Positions 1 to 12,690 of a stretch of 64,000 nt of DNA are shown piece by piece. Under the pieces are notes generated by a model. The model worked only from the letters and a program-made list of their open reading frames with translations, ran no database searches and was not told the origin of the DNA. How positions within the stretch are numbered: position 1 is the stretch's first letter; each line of letters starts with the position of its first letter. Source of the stretch: Pteria penguin (taxonomy: Eukaryota > Mollusca > Bivalvia > Pterioida > Pteriidae); NCBI GenBank assembly GCA_035048485.1, contig CM068580.1:59446983-59510982 (forward strand). Direction: 5' to 3'. Both the position numbers and the translations under genes were made by a program.

Positions 1-531
1 TTTAACTTTGACTTTGATATCGAAGCGACTGACTTTCTTTTCGCTGATTGCTTGTTACTACTAACGATATGCTCTTAAATCGTTTACGTTCCAAACTCTG
101 TGCAGTGTAAATATTACTTAATTTACATGTAGGCACGTTTGATCTAGTTTTATCAGCTACATCTAATTTGTAATCTATTAGTTAAGTCGCACGTAGAAAA
201 TAGATTTGTGTAAAATTTCCTTTCGCAATACAAATTGGTAATTGGCCTTTTTTTCAAGTATTTTTTTTTTTCAGAAGTGGGGGTGTTATGATTGCAACAT
301 TGATTGTAAAAATGTGTATGTATCCACAGTATTTCCTTAACAAGTACATATAAGATGTTAACAGATTCCTAGGTTTTCAACAAATAATTTAATTATTTAC
401 ACATTGACCGCATAACGTATACACAAACGCACGGAGCAAAATTTAGTCTATTTACCGTATAGTTAATGTCCTTTCGAGTAATACATAATCGGGGCCGCAC
501 GTAAACACCATTCCGATTCGATCTGGATAAA

Positions 532-650
<119 letters not shown>

Positions 651-904
651 AGTGATCTCCAACTGCATAAGAAGTCGGTTTTAAATTGATTAAAATATGC
701 AGAAATATAAAAATCATTACTGGTTTTTTTTCTTTTCATTTCATTGTATTCTTTCTATCTTGTACATATATTACTATCTCTGTTATTGATGGGACCGCCA
801 TTCGATCGCAAATCTGATTGGCTAACGTAAAATTGATGCGCGAAATTTCATTTATCACTTCCAAATACAAGATGTACGTAATCGCTCTTGAAAAAAAAGT
901 TAAT

Positions 905-965
905 TTTGAAAAACTTGCTGTCATGTTGGAGTAAGCATGCCCTGTTGACCGGTCATAGCCGCAGT
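905..965 (-). repeat. Solo copy of the retroelement tail motif
   Basis: On the minus strand the core TGACCGGTCAACAGGGCATG continues into CTTACTCC, the same short motif as in the tails at 9.75, 53.6 and 57.1 kb. A weak related match lies at 14690-14745 (minus) and weaker ones at 42460-42540 and 62830-62880. Short, so only moderately certain. Confidence 0.4.
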
Positions 966-2384
966 GATAATCATTTCTAATACTGTTCAAATCCTAATTA
1001 ATAATTACAGTATTCCATTTAATAGAATAGCATTATCATTATGCTACATTATTAAAAATGAAATTTTGTATCAAACAGATTCAATTCTTCGTGGCTTTGA
1101 AAAGAACACTGCCTTGAATAAATTTTAGTAAAAATATATGCATTCCAAAAATTCCTTTTTTTATTTGACATTGTGAGAGTTAAAACACCCCCTCTTCATG
1201 CTTGTTTTCAGTTTGTCATGAAATCGAGATTATATGGTGTAAAGGTGCAATTTGGTTATTACAGCCCAGAAGACTGGAAGTAAGTTAAAACGCGGAATAG
1301 TTGAGAGAGGTGGTTGCGGTCCACAGTATTAGGAACGTGTGTAATAGATGAAAATCTAAGAAAGTTAAAGGTTATCATTCGATCAATATTATTGCACTCA
1401 AGTGCAATATTTGTATTGTTTTGAATGTCGCAATGCTTCAAATGTCGCAAATCGACTGTCATAGTGAGAATGTGAGTTTATTTACATATATTAGATACAC
1501 GAGGAAAGCCAAGATGTCTCAATGGAAAGGGCGTCATCCTCGATTGCCATTCTGAATTATTTTGAAATTTATCATGATTACGTATCTTTATTTTAACAAT
1601 AAATCTAATCGCAAAGGTTACCACTTTCTGAATTCATATTCATTTTTATTATGTAAATCTGCCTTTCAACTGTATTCTTTTTCCAGCTGAAAATATATAA
1701 TGTTGTTCGATATCACGATATCCTGACCCAGGTTATGGCAAATTGTACAATAGTATAAAAAATAAACAGTAAACATTTCTGATTGTGAGTAAAAATCCGA
1801 GTATAAGGGCGAACGACATAATTGTCTATACACCATGAATCTCTCCGGTCGTACATTGATGGAAGTATCAATGTTTTCTTGTTACTGATACAAACATATC
1901 ATTAATTAGGTTACACGTTATGGGTTATTCGATGTAAGAAGCACAATATGAACTGCTCTTTATAATGTAATATATTTTCTCTTTGATTCAGCATCTCTTT
2001 TTATCTCATTTTATTTTGACACGAAATCGTTGCAAAAATATAACATGTGTTTCTCTCATAGTTTTACGTTCTTTTACTTTATATATGTTATTTAATAAAA
2101 ATATACACATATTTTGAATTAACTTTCTACAAAATGTACAATTTATTTGAACGCAAAAGTATACAGATATACCCGATAAATTTTAAGGAAAGCAACGTAA
2201 CTAAATAATACCCCACCCTTTTTTAGAACATAGAATTATTTTCAAATAAAAAATAAAAATTTGGAAGCTCTCATTTGACGAAAACATAGTTCATAGTCTT
2301 ATATTACACTATTTCTACAATATCACACAACGTTATTTTAAAAGGAAATGTTAATATACCCTCGCTAGATTTTAAGATAAAAGA

Positions 2385-2580
2385 AAAAAGAGGAGTTACT
2401 GGCTCAGTTATGTGGCAGAAGTCACCATGGAGCTATACAATACATGAATATATATGATATACTAGCACATATAACACATTACAAAAATATTTGATTGTAG
2501 TGCAATCACGATACCGACTTAGGACGGTCATTTAATTTGACAAAAGCCAAACAAATGGCGTGGTTAAACAACACAGTAGT
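2385..2580 (+). repeat. Foldback family, partial left arm
   Basis: Starts at AAAAGAAAAAAGAGGAGTTA and runs through GGCAGAAGTCACCATGG, ATTTGATTGTAGTGCAATC and ACGATACCGACTTAGGACGG, very close to the 48.7-kb left arm, then loses similarity after the GTGGTTAA block. A one-arm fragment. Confidence 0.75.
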
Positions 2581-2869
2581 AACACTGATTTCCTCTTAAT
2601 TTTGGACAAAACAAAGCATTTCAATTAATTATGAAGTGGCTTTAGCATTATTAGAAAGTATAAGACCTTGGATCTTTTTATCAGCAATCTTGGTATCAAA
2701 TAAGAAAAGTGTAAATATACCGAGCGGTAGTCAGTAAAGAACATCCTTTTTACTAGGCATAATAAAGATATAGGTTATCACGGAAGAACTAGGGCGGGGA
2801 TCAGACTCCATGGAGGAAAAGTAGTCACTATCGGTAAAATAATATATGTAAAAATGTGATATTGTTGTA

Positions 2870-3356
2870 TTACAGCAATCTCCAAAGCAGAGTTACGGTC
2901 CTTGCACTCCCTTTAATCTCTGCCAACTACTGGAAGTAGTCCCTAATCAGAAGGCAGACAATATAGACTCTTTGGGGTGTTTTGGTACAAATGTCATAGT
3001 GTTCAAGTTATCTGGGCGAAAATTAGACAATGAAGGATTCATTCAGAAATTAAAAGACGTGTGAGGTGCAAATGATAGGGTTATTGACAAACTGTATTAT
3101 ATAACTACGTTGATTTGTACGCTGAGAAAATATAGTGCGGTATAAATTCAGGGTTGATTTCATGTAGAAGCCCGATTAAAAGTCAATGTAACATGGTAAA
3201 TGCTTTAAATTTAACTAATAAAAGCCACTGAAGACCAAGTCATATCGTCTAGAGGCAAAACTCTGATTTGACAAGAATCTTGTAAAACCTTAGACGTTGG
3301 CAGAGGTGTGTATGGATTGTAAAGGAACGACAACTCTGCTTTGGAGATTGGTATCA
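2870..3356. mobile_element. Inverted-repeat element (MITE-like)
   Basis: CAATCTCCAAAGCAGAGTT at 2876-2894 recurs inverted at 3332-3350. The inner parts of the arms also match (CTCTGCCAAC near 2920 and GTTGGCAGAG near 3297), giving arms of about 55 bp around a 360-bp non-coding centre. The outer boundary and target duplication are unclear. Confidence 0.55.
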
Positions 3357-4586
3357 CAGATAAAACGGTTTAACAAGGAATACAATCCAATTAGGAAATC
3401 AAAATGGCAGACAATGATTGAAGGTCTTTATCAGGTAAGACGTGTAGACACAATACGCAGGTGATGAAATATTATTCAAATATTACTACATGTATATGGA
3501 AATCTAAAAATATGAAAATTGATATCGTTGCGTTAATTATATAAGGATACAGTAAGATTCCTGTTGTGGTCAATAATAAGTGTAAGCGCAGAAACTGTTG
3601 TAACTTTAAAATCAATATACTTATATCTGTAAGATACATTCTTATTCAAGGAGCAAATATCAGTGATGCTATAGCTTTTAGTTTATCATGAGGGAAAAAA
3701 GAGTGAAGTGTAGAAACGTCATGAGACTTCATGTATTTCACAGCTGACAAATTTTGAGACTGATAGCTGTCTGAAAGGTCTTATGAATTTTTGAATATCC
3801 AAAATATGGGCTTTTTTCTACACATGGTATGGCAAAGCAAGCAAGTGGCAAAGTTATCTTGACCTGAAAATTTGCACTAGAGCCAAGATAATAACATACT
3901 ACCCTGCCATAAACATCAGTACCAAGTATGAAGTATTCCAACAAAGCATGTTAAAATGGATAAGTAAAATATCGCAGATTTACAATGACATTAGCGTTTA
4001 AGGCACAGCATGATTTCATTGATATGATAAATATCTTTTAACTGTTAATTCAAAAAAGCCTTGACACATAAGACCATAACACTCATCTCAATACACATTT
4101 GCTCCAAGTATGAATGTATGGCAACGATGCATGTTGAAATTGTGGGCTGGACAAACAATTGTTTCTTTGCAAAAATACTTTTTTCCGGGTACATCAAAGA
4201 TAAAGTGAGGGCTTTACCTTCCTTTGGTAGGAACAATATCAATCCACATTGGTATTATGTGCATTTAATCTGCAAGTTGGTTTTCTTTCTCTGAATGCAC
4301 TTTATCACCTGGAGGGGCATAAAGGGCATATTTTCAGACCATTAGCTAGAACCCCATATTGAATAATTGTTCTATCGTCTCTCCTTTTATTATACCATCA
4401 TTATCGTCATCTGCGATACACAATTTATTGTCGGTCTTCATTTCTACCTCCTTCAGTCTCGGCGCTATAATGATAGACATTCGCTAAATTATATAAATCA
4501 TCAATGTCAGCATTTACCATTTATAACATTCTCATTTTAAGTGGTATTCCACCGTTGATTTAGTCCATATTGCGAAAAAAATGGCG
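3357..4586. other. Intergenic: no gene seen
   Basis: AT-rich. A loosely repeated line (ACCAAGTATGAAGTATTCCA near 3920 and TCCAAGTATGAATGTATGGC near 4100) suggests an old decayed repeat. No supported exon. Confidence 0.6.
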
Positions 4587-4601
4587 TTTATTATAATCTC
4601 T

Positions 4602-4762
4602 TTAACCACATTTACGTTTGTCTCGATCATCTGACATTTTAAATCGCAAAGACAGGTTTGGACGAGCAGGTAAACTAGAAACAGGGCCCAGGATATCTGT
4701 GATGTCAACAAAGGATCGATCACCCTTTAGCACATACAAGTACTTTGTAATCAGAATCTTAT
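4602..4762 (-). CDS. Weak candidate terminal exon with poly(A) signal
   Basis: On the minus strand TTATTGTTCAGCAG could act as an acceptor. The open frame then reads DKILITKYLYVLKGDRSFVD and on to SDDRDKRKCG, ending in TAA at 4602-4604. An AATAAA signal (minus strand, 4587-4592) lies about 10 bases after the stop. The frame also stays open upstream into the arm of a foldback repeat, so the stretch could equally be repeat-derived. No family is recognised. Confidence 0.2.
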
Positions 4763-4784
4763 CTGCTGAACAATAATCAAAGAG

Positions 4785-5955
4785 AAAACATAAGACATCT
4801 GACAAAGATGTATGACACAAAGCACCAAGGACCTGCACACAAAAAAAAAATGACAAAAACATAATATACATGGAACGACATTACAAAAATGTTCGACTGT
4901 GCTGCGATTACGATACCGACTTAGGACGGTCAATTGAAGTAACAAACGTCCCTCAGTTGGTGTGGTTAACCGGTTATCATATCAAAGTATCATATTGATA
5001 AGGGACCAAAATTCAACAACCTTCTTTTTTGATACGATGACACTTTTATTCACTTGCATTGGTACTTCCTTATAAATGAACGTATTAAGAAAAAAAAAAA
5101 GAAAATGTTTACTACAAATATCGATGGGGAGAATTTGGTCTGCAATCAGAATGACAACCTGCAGAGAGGCAAGCTATCGTTTTTAACTTGAAAAGGTATA
5201 TAAATCACAGCTTTATGTCAAAACAAAAGGTACAAAAAATTTTTAACACATTAAAAAGCCCTTTCGACTTGTCGTGTATCACATAGAATTCAACGTTTAC
5301 ATTGAATAATTTCTTTTAAATCATTGTTTATGTATTATTCACAACAACAGTAGATCCAAAAAAATCTTACAGAATTTACTAGTATCCATCAAATACTAAA
5401 ATAGAAACTGTATATTTACCATGTAGATGGTCAATCGTACTTAAAAACTTTTCAAAGGAAACAAAGTCCTGAGCCTCGTCCCCTCTGCCTGTCAGTCGGG
5501 ACTTCTACAGATGAAAGATCTGAGCTCTCTTACAGACAGGCAGAGAACGGTTTACTCATGTTGATGTCGCCTTACATATTCTTGATACTAGCATATTATT
5601 CCATAAACGTTTCGTGTGAAATTTTTTATGGCCTCTCGTCTTGAGAAACATTTTGGTCATTGTTCTCTATATGGAGGATTTTTAAAAATTCTTTAATGTA
5701 TGTCCTTTGATTGTTCTGTTTTTGCGATGAGTGGTAAGGTGAGCGCCCGTAATTTGGTTAACAACATCAAATGAATGACGTTTCTTATTTTAATTGACCG
5801 TCCGAAATCGGTATTTTTCTGCAGTACAATCGAATATTTTTGTAATGTCTTTTTCTGTGTTTATTTGAATATCATCATGTTTTATGTGCATATCCTTGAT
5901 AATTTGTGTCACTCAGCCTGGTAAGATATCTTTTGTCTTCTCTTGTACACGTCGC
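4785..5955. mobile_element. Foldback family, two-armed copy with the second type of end
   Basis: The left arm (4785-4975) starts at AGACATCTGACAAAGATGTA, then CACCAAGGACCTGCAC, ACGATACCGACTTAGGACGG and GTGTGGTTAACCGG. The right arm (about 5452-5955) is inverted: CTGAGCCTCGTCCCCTCTGC, ATCTGAGCTC, TGTCCTTTGATTGTTC, GACCGTCCGAAATCGG and finally ATATCTTTTGTCTTCTCTTG. The arms are of unequal length, so one lost its inner part. About 480 bases of AT-rich DNA separate them. Confidence 0.65.
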
Positions 5956-6484
5956 CGTAGCCGATGCCCAGGTTGAGAAAAGAGAAGTGTTGGGCAATGG
6001 GTTAGCACTCCATTCCGGTAAAAGAACAATCTTGCTACAGAAACGATGACCTGAGAGTTAGTTAGCTATATAACATAAAGAAAAGCCTTATCAAACTTGG
6101 ACAAAATGGCCATCTACATCAGTAACATCAAAGTACACATATTACTTTTTGTCTTATTCTGCTTCTATACTTGGATGTAACACAAACCACACTCTATACA
6201 TCTGAATTACTTCAGTTCATAAAAGCACAGACCTTTCAACATTTTATGGATAACTGTAAAGAAACAGCACATATTCCAGAAGTAAATTCAATGAATATTT
6301 TACGATAGAGATAGCACATTTAAGCCTAAGCCTATGGGAATATTTTTTCTTAGGTTGGTGTCAATGCAATTGACTTTAAGTGTTCACGGAAATCTGTATA
6401 TATAGAATTCCCAATCTCGATATTAATAATCTGCTCACTACTCCTAAATTCAAAATCTCAAACTGCAAAGTTTAGGTTTATTGG

Positions 6485-6487
<3 letters not shown>

Positions 6488-6553
<66 letters not shown>
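6488..6553. repeat. (TA)n microsatellite
   Basis: About 33 TA dinucleotides. Confidence 0.97.
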
Positions 6554-6555
<2 letters not shown>

Positions 6556-7303
6556 CGGAAGAACACGCCTCCCTACCTTTTCTGATCTATAGTTGAACCC
6601 CGATGTGACTGAGAGGAGAGTTACAACCTATCTTTTAAAACTATGGACTACGTAAAAGGTCATCAATGATATACAATAATTATTTAATGAAACGAAATAT
6701 AAATTAATCTTGAATGTAGATATTACACATATTCATTGTTAATCTACATTAACATCTACAACTGTTAAGTCTGAAGCTAATATGATTAAAAATGCATCAA
6801 ATTTTGTATAAATCGATTATGTTTAAGATAACGATATAGAAAACGTCAACATAAAACTTTTGGTATGTTATGACGTTTCTTTTTTAATTTAGGTATTTAT
6901 TTATCATAATAATTATTTGGTTTTTTTCATACATAAGTTAATAATTATCTTAAGTTCTCAAGTTTTCCTTTGTATGGGAATATTATAAATTAAACAATAA
7001 TTAAACAACAAATGCAAAAGGTTCAAAGATTTAAACTTCTTCCATGCTCCTTTTATTGTATGATTTAATCCCAAGATATGTAATGGCCTATCACGCCATA
7101 TCACTAACAAAATTTTTCAAATTACAAACGTCTCATACCATACATTACAGTGGATAACATTCTTTCCTGATTGTATGTGTCTACGTGATTTAATTGGATC
7201 ACGTTATCATTTGTCTAAGGAGTTTTTGACTCTTGTTCAACCTTTTCTCCTAGCGTGTTTAACAAATAATCTGACGAAATTTACTTCAATAATAATCTAT
7301 ATA

Positions 7304-7308
<5 letters not shown>

Positions 7309-7353
<45 letters not shown>
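7309..7353. repeat. (TA)n microsatellite
   Basis: About 22 TA dinucleotides. Confidence 0.97.
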
Positions 7354-7356
<3 letters not shown>

Positions 7357-9749
7357 TGTACTGAATGTATACATGAAAATACACAAACAGTATTTAAAAC
7401 AATGTCATCTTAATATTTTTATTTCATCGCTTTAAACAAAAATAGTGAGTTCGCAAAACTGCCTTCTTATAAAAACTGTATTTTAATCTCAAACCAATTT
7501 CACAAAAAGCTACGAAATGCTTCTCATGATGATTTTATTCAGTTCGATAAACTGTCTCCAAGTATGAGAGATTTCTATGAATTCTGCATCATACATGTCT
7601 TATGTCAACAAGGAACCTTTTCTGTTGGCAACAGAAAAAAATCAAACATTTCGTGCTGGATACAATCATTGATTTATCGATGAAAACCTGCTGTAGCGAT
7701 GATACCTTAATTTTCCATTTTCGTTTGTATATGAAGTTATGAAATGATAATGAAATGATAGATAAATTCTAAGCATGTATCTCCCGTCAATTAGCTTCTT
7801 GTGCTTTGAAGTCCAAATGGCCGAAAGGCTGAAAACGGGTCTGGGTATGTGCAAGTGAACGGATATATCTAAGTATCTCTAAATCTGATTGTCAACTGCA
7901 TTTTCCTTTACTGATATTTTACACATATTAAAGTACCATAATATACTTCGTTTATTTCACCTTTAAATAAAAGCAGTCTTTCCATCAATAAGTAAAGTAT
8001 CCAGGGCTTTATATAACCCATCAATTGAAATATACATTTATACACCAGTTTTTCGTAGAAATTTTGTTTGTACTTTAATATTGTGTTTTGCAAAGACTTA
8101 CACAATTAATAAATAGTACATATTTGTAACATTATTGCAATTTCTCACTAAAAGCGCTTAGTGTTTTCATATTCCATATTAATGATATGCCTTTTAACCA
8201 TTTCTGTGAGTATAACACATGTCATTTATTTTTGCTAATTATATCGAAAATAATTTATAAAACAAATGACATATCTTGTTATTGCTGTATAATATAATAT
8301 CCATCTACTGATGAAATACACAGATATCTAATTTTCCGTTGAAAGCATTCTCACAAAAATTAATAATGACAATTATTGTTCATATAACTTACCGATCTAA
8401 GGCGAATGACTTAGCTTTTAATAAAAATTCCTCCATTGTTTCTACAATCCTATTCTGTCAGACTATGTAGGCAAGAATGAGAATATCGTAAATTATGTTG
8501 ATTTGTCCATGCACTTCGAAAGAAGCATATGTCATTACATGTATATCACTGCTATTCTCTATTATCCGGAAGACCGTGTTCGTTACTCAGACCTGACTGT
8601 TAAGCCGAAACAGCCAGCAAATGAAAGGCGAATACATATATATATGATCATATGCAAATGTATCCTCATGTTATACCATTTGTTGATTAGCGAAATTTGA
8701 CTACATTTATATCCTGATACGGGGCTATATCATGAGCATTCAGGCGTCGATTGCTTGAGGTAAATTGCGGAAATGTTTTCATAAAAGCACTGATTTCATT
8801 AATCATATTGACTTTTCTTTTCTGAAGAAAATTACATTCTTGATCTCTTAGAGGGATTGATATTAACTATTGTGTTGTAACCTCGATGTTCCTGAGTATT
8901 TAATATGTCTTATGGCTACATTTTATTATTGTCAAAGTACATTGATGTCGGAAGTAGTTATTATTTGTTTTGTGCTTCAGGTAGCTCTAATACAATCATT
9001 AATTACCGTGTAACATCGATTTATAGCAATACGTGTTTGTTTTGGTATTGATAGAAACATAGTTTAGTTTCATTTGTGTCTTGATCCAACATATATAACA
9101 TGCTACGGGTTTATGTATTTTCACTGATATACTACGTTATCCAACGTTATACCTTTTCTTGATTTATTCCTTTATTATTACGAAGATAGATTTATACAAT
9201 TTAAGATTTTGTATCTGTCCTTGGACTTTGAGAATGATTAACGGTTTGGTACTTCTTCGATATTGATTATACAAAATATTCTGTGGCAACATAAAAAGCA
9301 ACATGTAGAATCCTTTAATTTAGCATTCAATGTATTTTGATGATATATTTTCTATTAATAATAAAAACTTTGATACATATGTACGCGCAATTTATCATAA
9401 AGAAATCGTAAATAAAGACGGTAAACTTACTTCTTCACTGAATTACAAACGTGCCTATTTCACTTTCCCTGCTTTTAACTTTCCATATACGTAAAAACTA
9501 ATAAAAAAAATCACATTTGAATTCTACATTCTGCAAAATTACGGTCGCTCTAAGGATCTTCTTTGCGGCTATCATGAAATAATTGTCTGACATTTTAACT
9601 CCCTTATTGAATTGCAGTCCTTGTTAAACCGTTTGTACTAAGGTAATACACTATCACATTTGTACTTATTACGACTTTGTACCTATTGTGACTACGGTTA
9701 AACCGTTACTATCTCATACGATCCGAGTTACACCAGCTCAAATAATTTT

Positions 9750-9845
9750 ATGGCATCTTGGCGGATGTGACCGGTCAGCAGAAGATACTTAATTTTCTAT
9801 GGTACCCTGATCCAACTTCTGGTTCTTCCAGAGGTCCGTGATACT
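9750..9845 (+). repeat. Solo copy of the retroelement tail motif
   Basis: GTGACCGGTCAGCAG, then a degraded ATGCTTACTC equivalent, then CCTGATCCAACTTCTGGTTC and CCAGAGGTCCGTG. This matches the tails behind the RT remnants at 53.6 and 57.1 kb. No coding part is attached. A (TA)n tract follows within 40 bases. Confidence 0.5.
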
Positions 9846-9875
9846 CTATATCTCTACTGTAGTATTATAGAAATT

Positions 9876-9995
<120 letters not shown>

Positions 9996-10084
9996 GAATT
10001 TGCCTGATTTGCGTTCGTAACTTGTGTATTTTAAAACATTTGTAGCAAAGTAGTATGAGGCAAAATATCAGAAGCTCCGTAAAT

Positions 10085-10450
10085 ATATAAAGGAAGAAAG
10101 ATAAGCTACTGACTCAGCCGCTGTATGACAGAAGTCACCACGGAAATATACAGTATTTAATGTAATGATAGAAAAACGCATTAAGACATCACAAAAATAT
10201 TCGATTATAGTGCAGTTACGATACCGACTTAGGACGGCCATTTGACATTAGTCACACAATTGGTTCGATTAACCGGTTTACGGGCCCACCATCCCACTCA
10301 CCACAACAGCAGAATAATCAAAGGACACACATTTAAAAATATAGATATTCCTCCATATAGAGAGCAAGGGTCAAAAAGTGTCTAAAGTTGAGAGGTCATA
10401 AAAATTTATAAAGACGTATGATAATGCAGAAACACATAAATTCCGCGAAA
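10085..10450 (+). repeat. Foldback family, one arm
   Basis: From GGAAGAAAGATAAGCTACTG through ACTCAGCCGCTGTATGACAG, ACGATACCGACTTAGGACGG, ACCGGTTTACGGGCCCACC, AATCAAAGGACACACATTT and the CATATAGAGAGCAAGGGTCA block. Same end type as the 48.7-kb element. No inverted partner nearby. Confidence 0.75.
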
Positions 10451-11794
10451 AGTAGTATACCTGCAATATCCATTTACGCATCTTATATGATATACCCTTT
10501 CCTAGTTTTCGAAATATTACACAGACCTATAATACAAACCGAAAACCTATGGAGAGGTTTCCTGTGTCTTTATAGATTTTCAGATCATTTACATCGTTTA
10601 GATTAGAAAATGTAACTTGTGCACAACAAACACCATACAGTATATTAGTATTTCGTATGTTTTCAAATATCAACGAGCATGAAGTGCAAGTGAGTGCGCA
10701 AATAGGTCACAATGTTTGTTTTCATTCAAAGCATAAATTGTTCTATTCGTAGCCATTATTTGAAAACATGTGATGTTCACTATCTTGGTAATACATCTAT
10801 ATCAATGGTATGCTAAGTTGAAACTATGATCAATCCCTGAAAAAAATCTTTCTATTTACTGAGCAAATAGAACATTGTCAAATGTGCATGACAGTCCCAT
10901 TATCTCACAAGATTGTATGTATAATCAGTCAAACCGTACGATTTCTACATCGGTCAGCAAACGCTGCCTCATGGCATCGATCCTCAACGGTCTGACGAAT
11001 AGAAATGACCGACACACAAACTAGAAACTGAATCTGTGAGACATAGAACCCCAGTTCAATTAACCCAAAGCCACTACCTAACTACACCATCCCTTATTAA
11101 ATTGTTGTTAGCTTCATCTACGCTTCTCTGATTTATTGACATATCACTCGGAGTCCCTCGGGAATCTCAAGGGACCGTCATCGGGAACGTGCTAACAGAA
11201 TAAAATTGTCATTTTACTCTATTTGGTATATTGGAAGTTGGTCACATTGCTGTTACAGATAATGTTGGCCTTACAGCACCATATTGTTCGTATTACACTT
11301 TTCGCATGTAGGCAATTTCTTTTATATGATGACGTAGTTGATTCTTCAATTCCGTCACCCAGTACACGCAGTTAGAAGATTATAAGTGCCCATAGTAAAG
11401 CTTAGAATCCAATGGCTAATAACAGACTCACCTAATAAAACTACAAAATTAATCAAATAGTAAAACAAGGAATTCATACATACTTAGTGACATCACTAAA
11501 TTAGAATTTAAAATCAAATCGGATAAGTGAAATCATGGATCATTGAATAATGCTGACATTAATATGTCATTCGACCAGAGAGATTTATCCAAGTATACAA
11601 AGATCAAAATCCAGACACATAACGACCTACTGACTATTGAAAGTATTACTGTCAAGGTAATGAACAAAGAACAGGTCAATAAACTTGACAATTTGAGGCA
11701 AGCAATAAAGTACGGATCAATTGCATTTTACCCGTCTACCATTATGTCTGTTCATTGCACCTTATGGCTTATATACTGATCTTTACAATATGTC
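10451..11794. other. Intergenic: no gene seen
   Basis: No repeat, exon or RNA signal that I can support. Confidence 0.6.
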
Positions 11795-12070
11795 GTGAGC
11801 AGGTGTAGCTCATTTGGTATGTAATCGACTTGTTACAGAAATTTCAGGATTGATTCTTGCCGGTGTTCGGTTAATGTTTTATCTTTCATTGGAGACAGTC
11901 AAGAGAGAGGTGACCTGTCATGGTAGACGTGGCATACAAAAGATTCCTGGCTGCTTTAAGAGGGTCTGTTGCATAAGTCTTAATTTATGTACATTGCAAG
12001 AGTTTATTTTCTATGATGACGGTATATGCATGATACAATGCACAGAAAATTGTTCATCCTATCGGTAAAC
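11795..12070 (+). mobile_element. tRNA-derived SINE, diverged
   Basis: The head has an A-box-like GTGTAGCTCATTTGGTATGT followed by CGACTTGTTAC and GATTGATTCTTGCC (B-box position). The body holds GTCATGGTAGACGTGGCA, GATTCCTGGCTGCTTTAAGA and, near the end, ATGATGACGGTATATGCATG, the same module seen in the SINEs at 16.2, 29.2 and 30.1 kb. Strongly diverged. The reading frames here are not genes. Confidence 0.5.
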
Positions 12071-12124
12071 CCAATGAGGATAAGTATCAGGCCATCATGT
12101 TAAACAGACATGTTATGTCATGAA

Positions 12125-12690
12125 TAAGAAGAGAATACACAAGACATCTGACCAAGCTGTATGAAACAAATCACCAAGGACATCCACGTCCAACAGGTTA
12201 AAACGACGTTACTAAGATATTTGATTGTATTGCAGCTACGATACCGATTAAGGACGGTCAATTAAAGTAACAAACGTCACACAATTAGTGTGGTTAACTG
12301 GGTTACGGGCACCAACCACTCACCGCAAAAGCAGCACTATCAAAGGACACACATTTCATAATTTATTGATAACCCTCCACGAAGAGAACAAGGATCAACA
12401 GGTCTGTCAAGACGAATATTTTATGGAATAATATGCTAGTATCAAAAATTTGATAGGCGACATCAACAAAAGTCAACCGTGCTCTGCTTGTCTGTGAGCG
12501 AGCTCAGTTCCTTGATCTGTAGGAGTGCCTACTAACAGTCAAAGGTGACGAGGCTCAGCACCATATCTTATCTGAAAAGGTTTGGACAAGGCCCGTCAAT
12601 GAGTCCCCACTGCCTTGTTATTTATCGTGCACCGCTCAAGTAAAAGTATAACTAACTATAGAGGAGCCCAATATAAGACCCATGATCTTT
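12125..12690 (+). repeat. Foldback family, one arm plus the central unique region
   Basis: The outer end is the second type (AGACATCTGACCAAGCTGTA, CACCAAGGACATCCACG). The arm continues through ACGATACCGATTAAGGACGG, AATCAAAGGACACACATTT, CCGTGCTCTGCTTG and GACGAGGCTCAGCACCAT. The adjoining 12560-12690 (AAGGCCCGTCA, TCCCCACTGCC, CGTGCACCG, TAGAGGAGCCCAA) matches the reverse complement of the centre of the 48.7-kb element, which shows that the centre belongs to the family. Confidence 0.75.

Larger units (their letters stand above)
5956..9749. other. Intergenic: no gene seen
   Basis: AT-rich, two TA microsatellites (6488-6553, 7309-7353), otherwise featureless. Short reading frames show no protein character. 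Confidence 0.65.
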
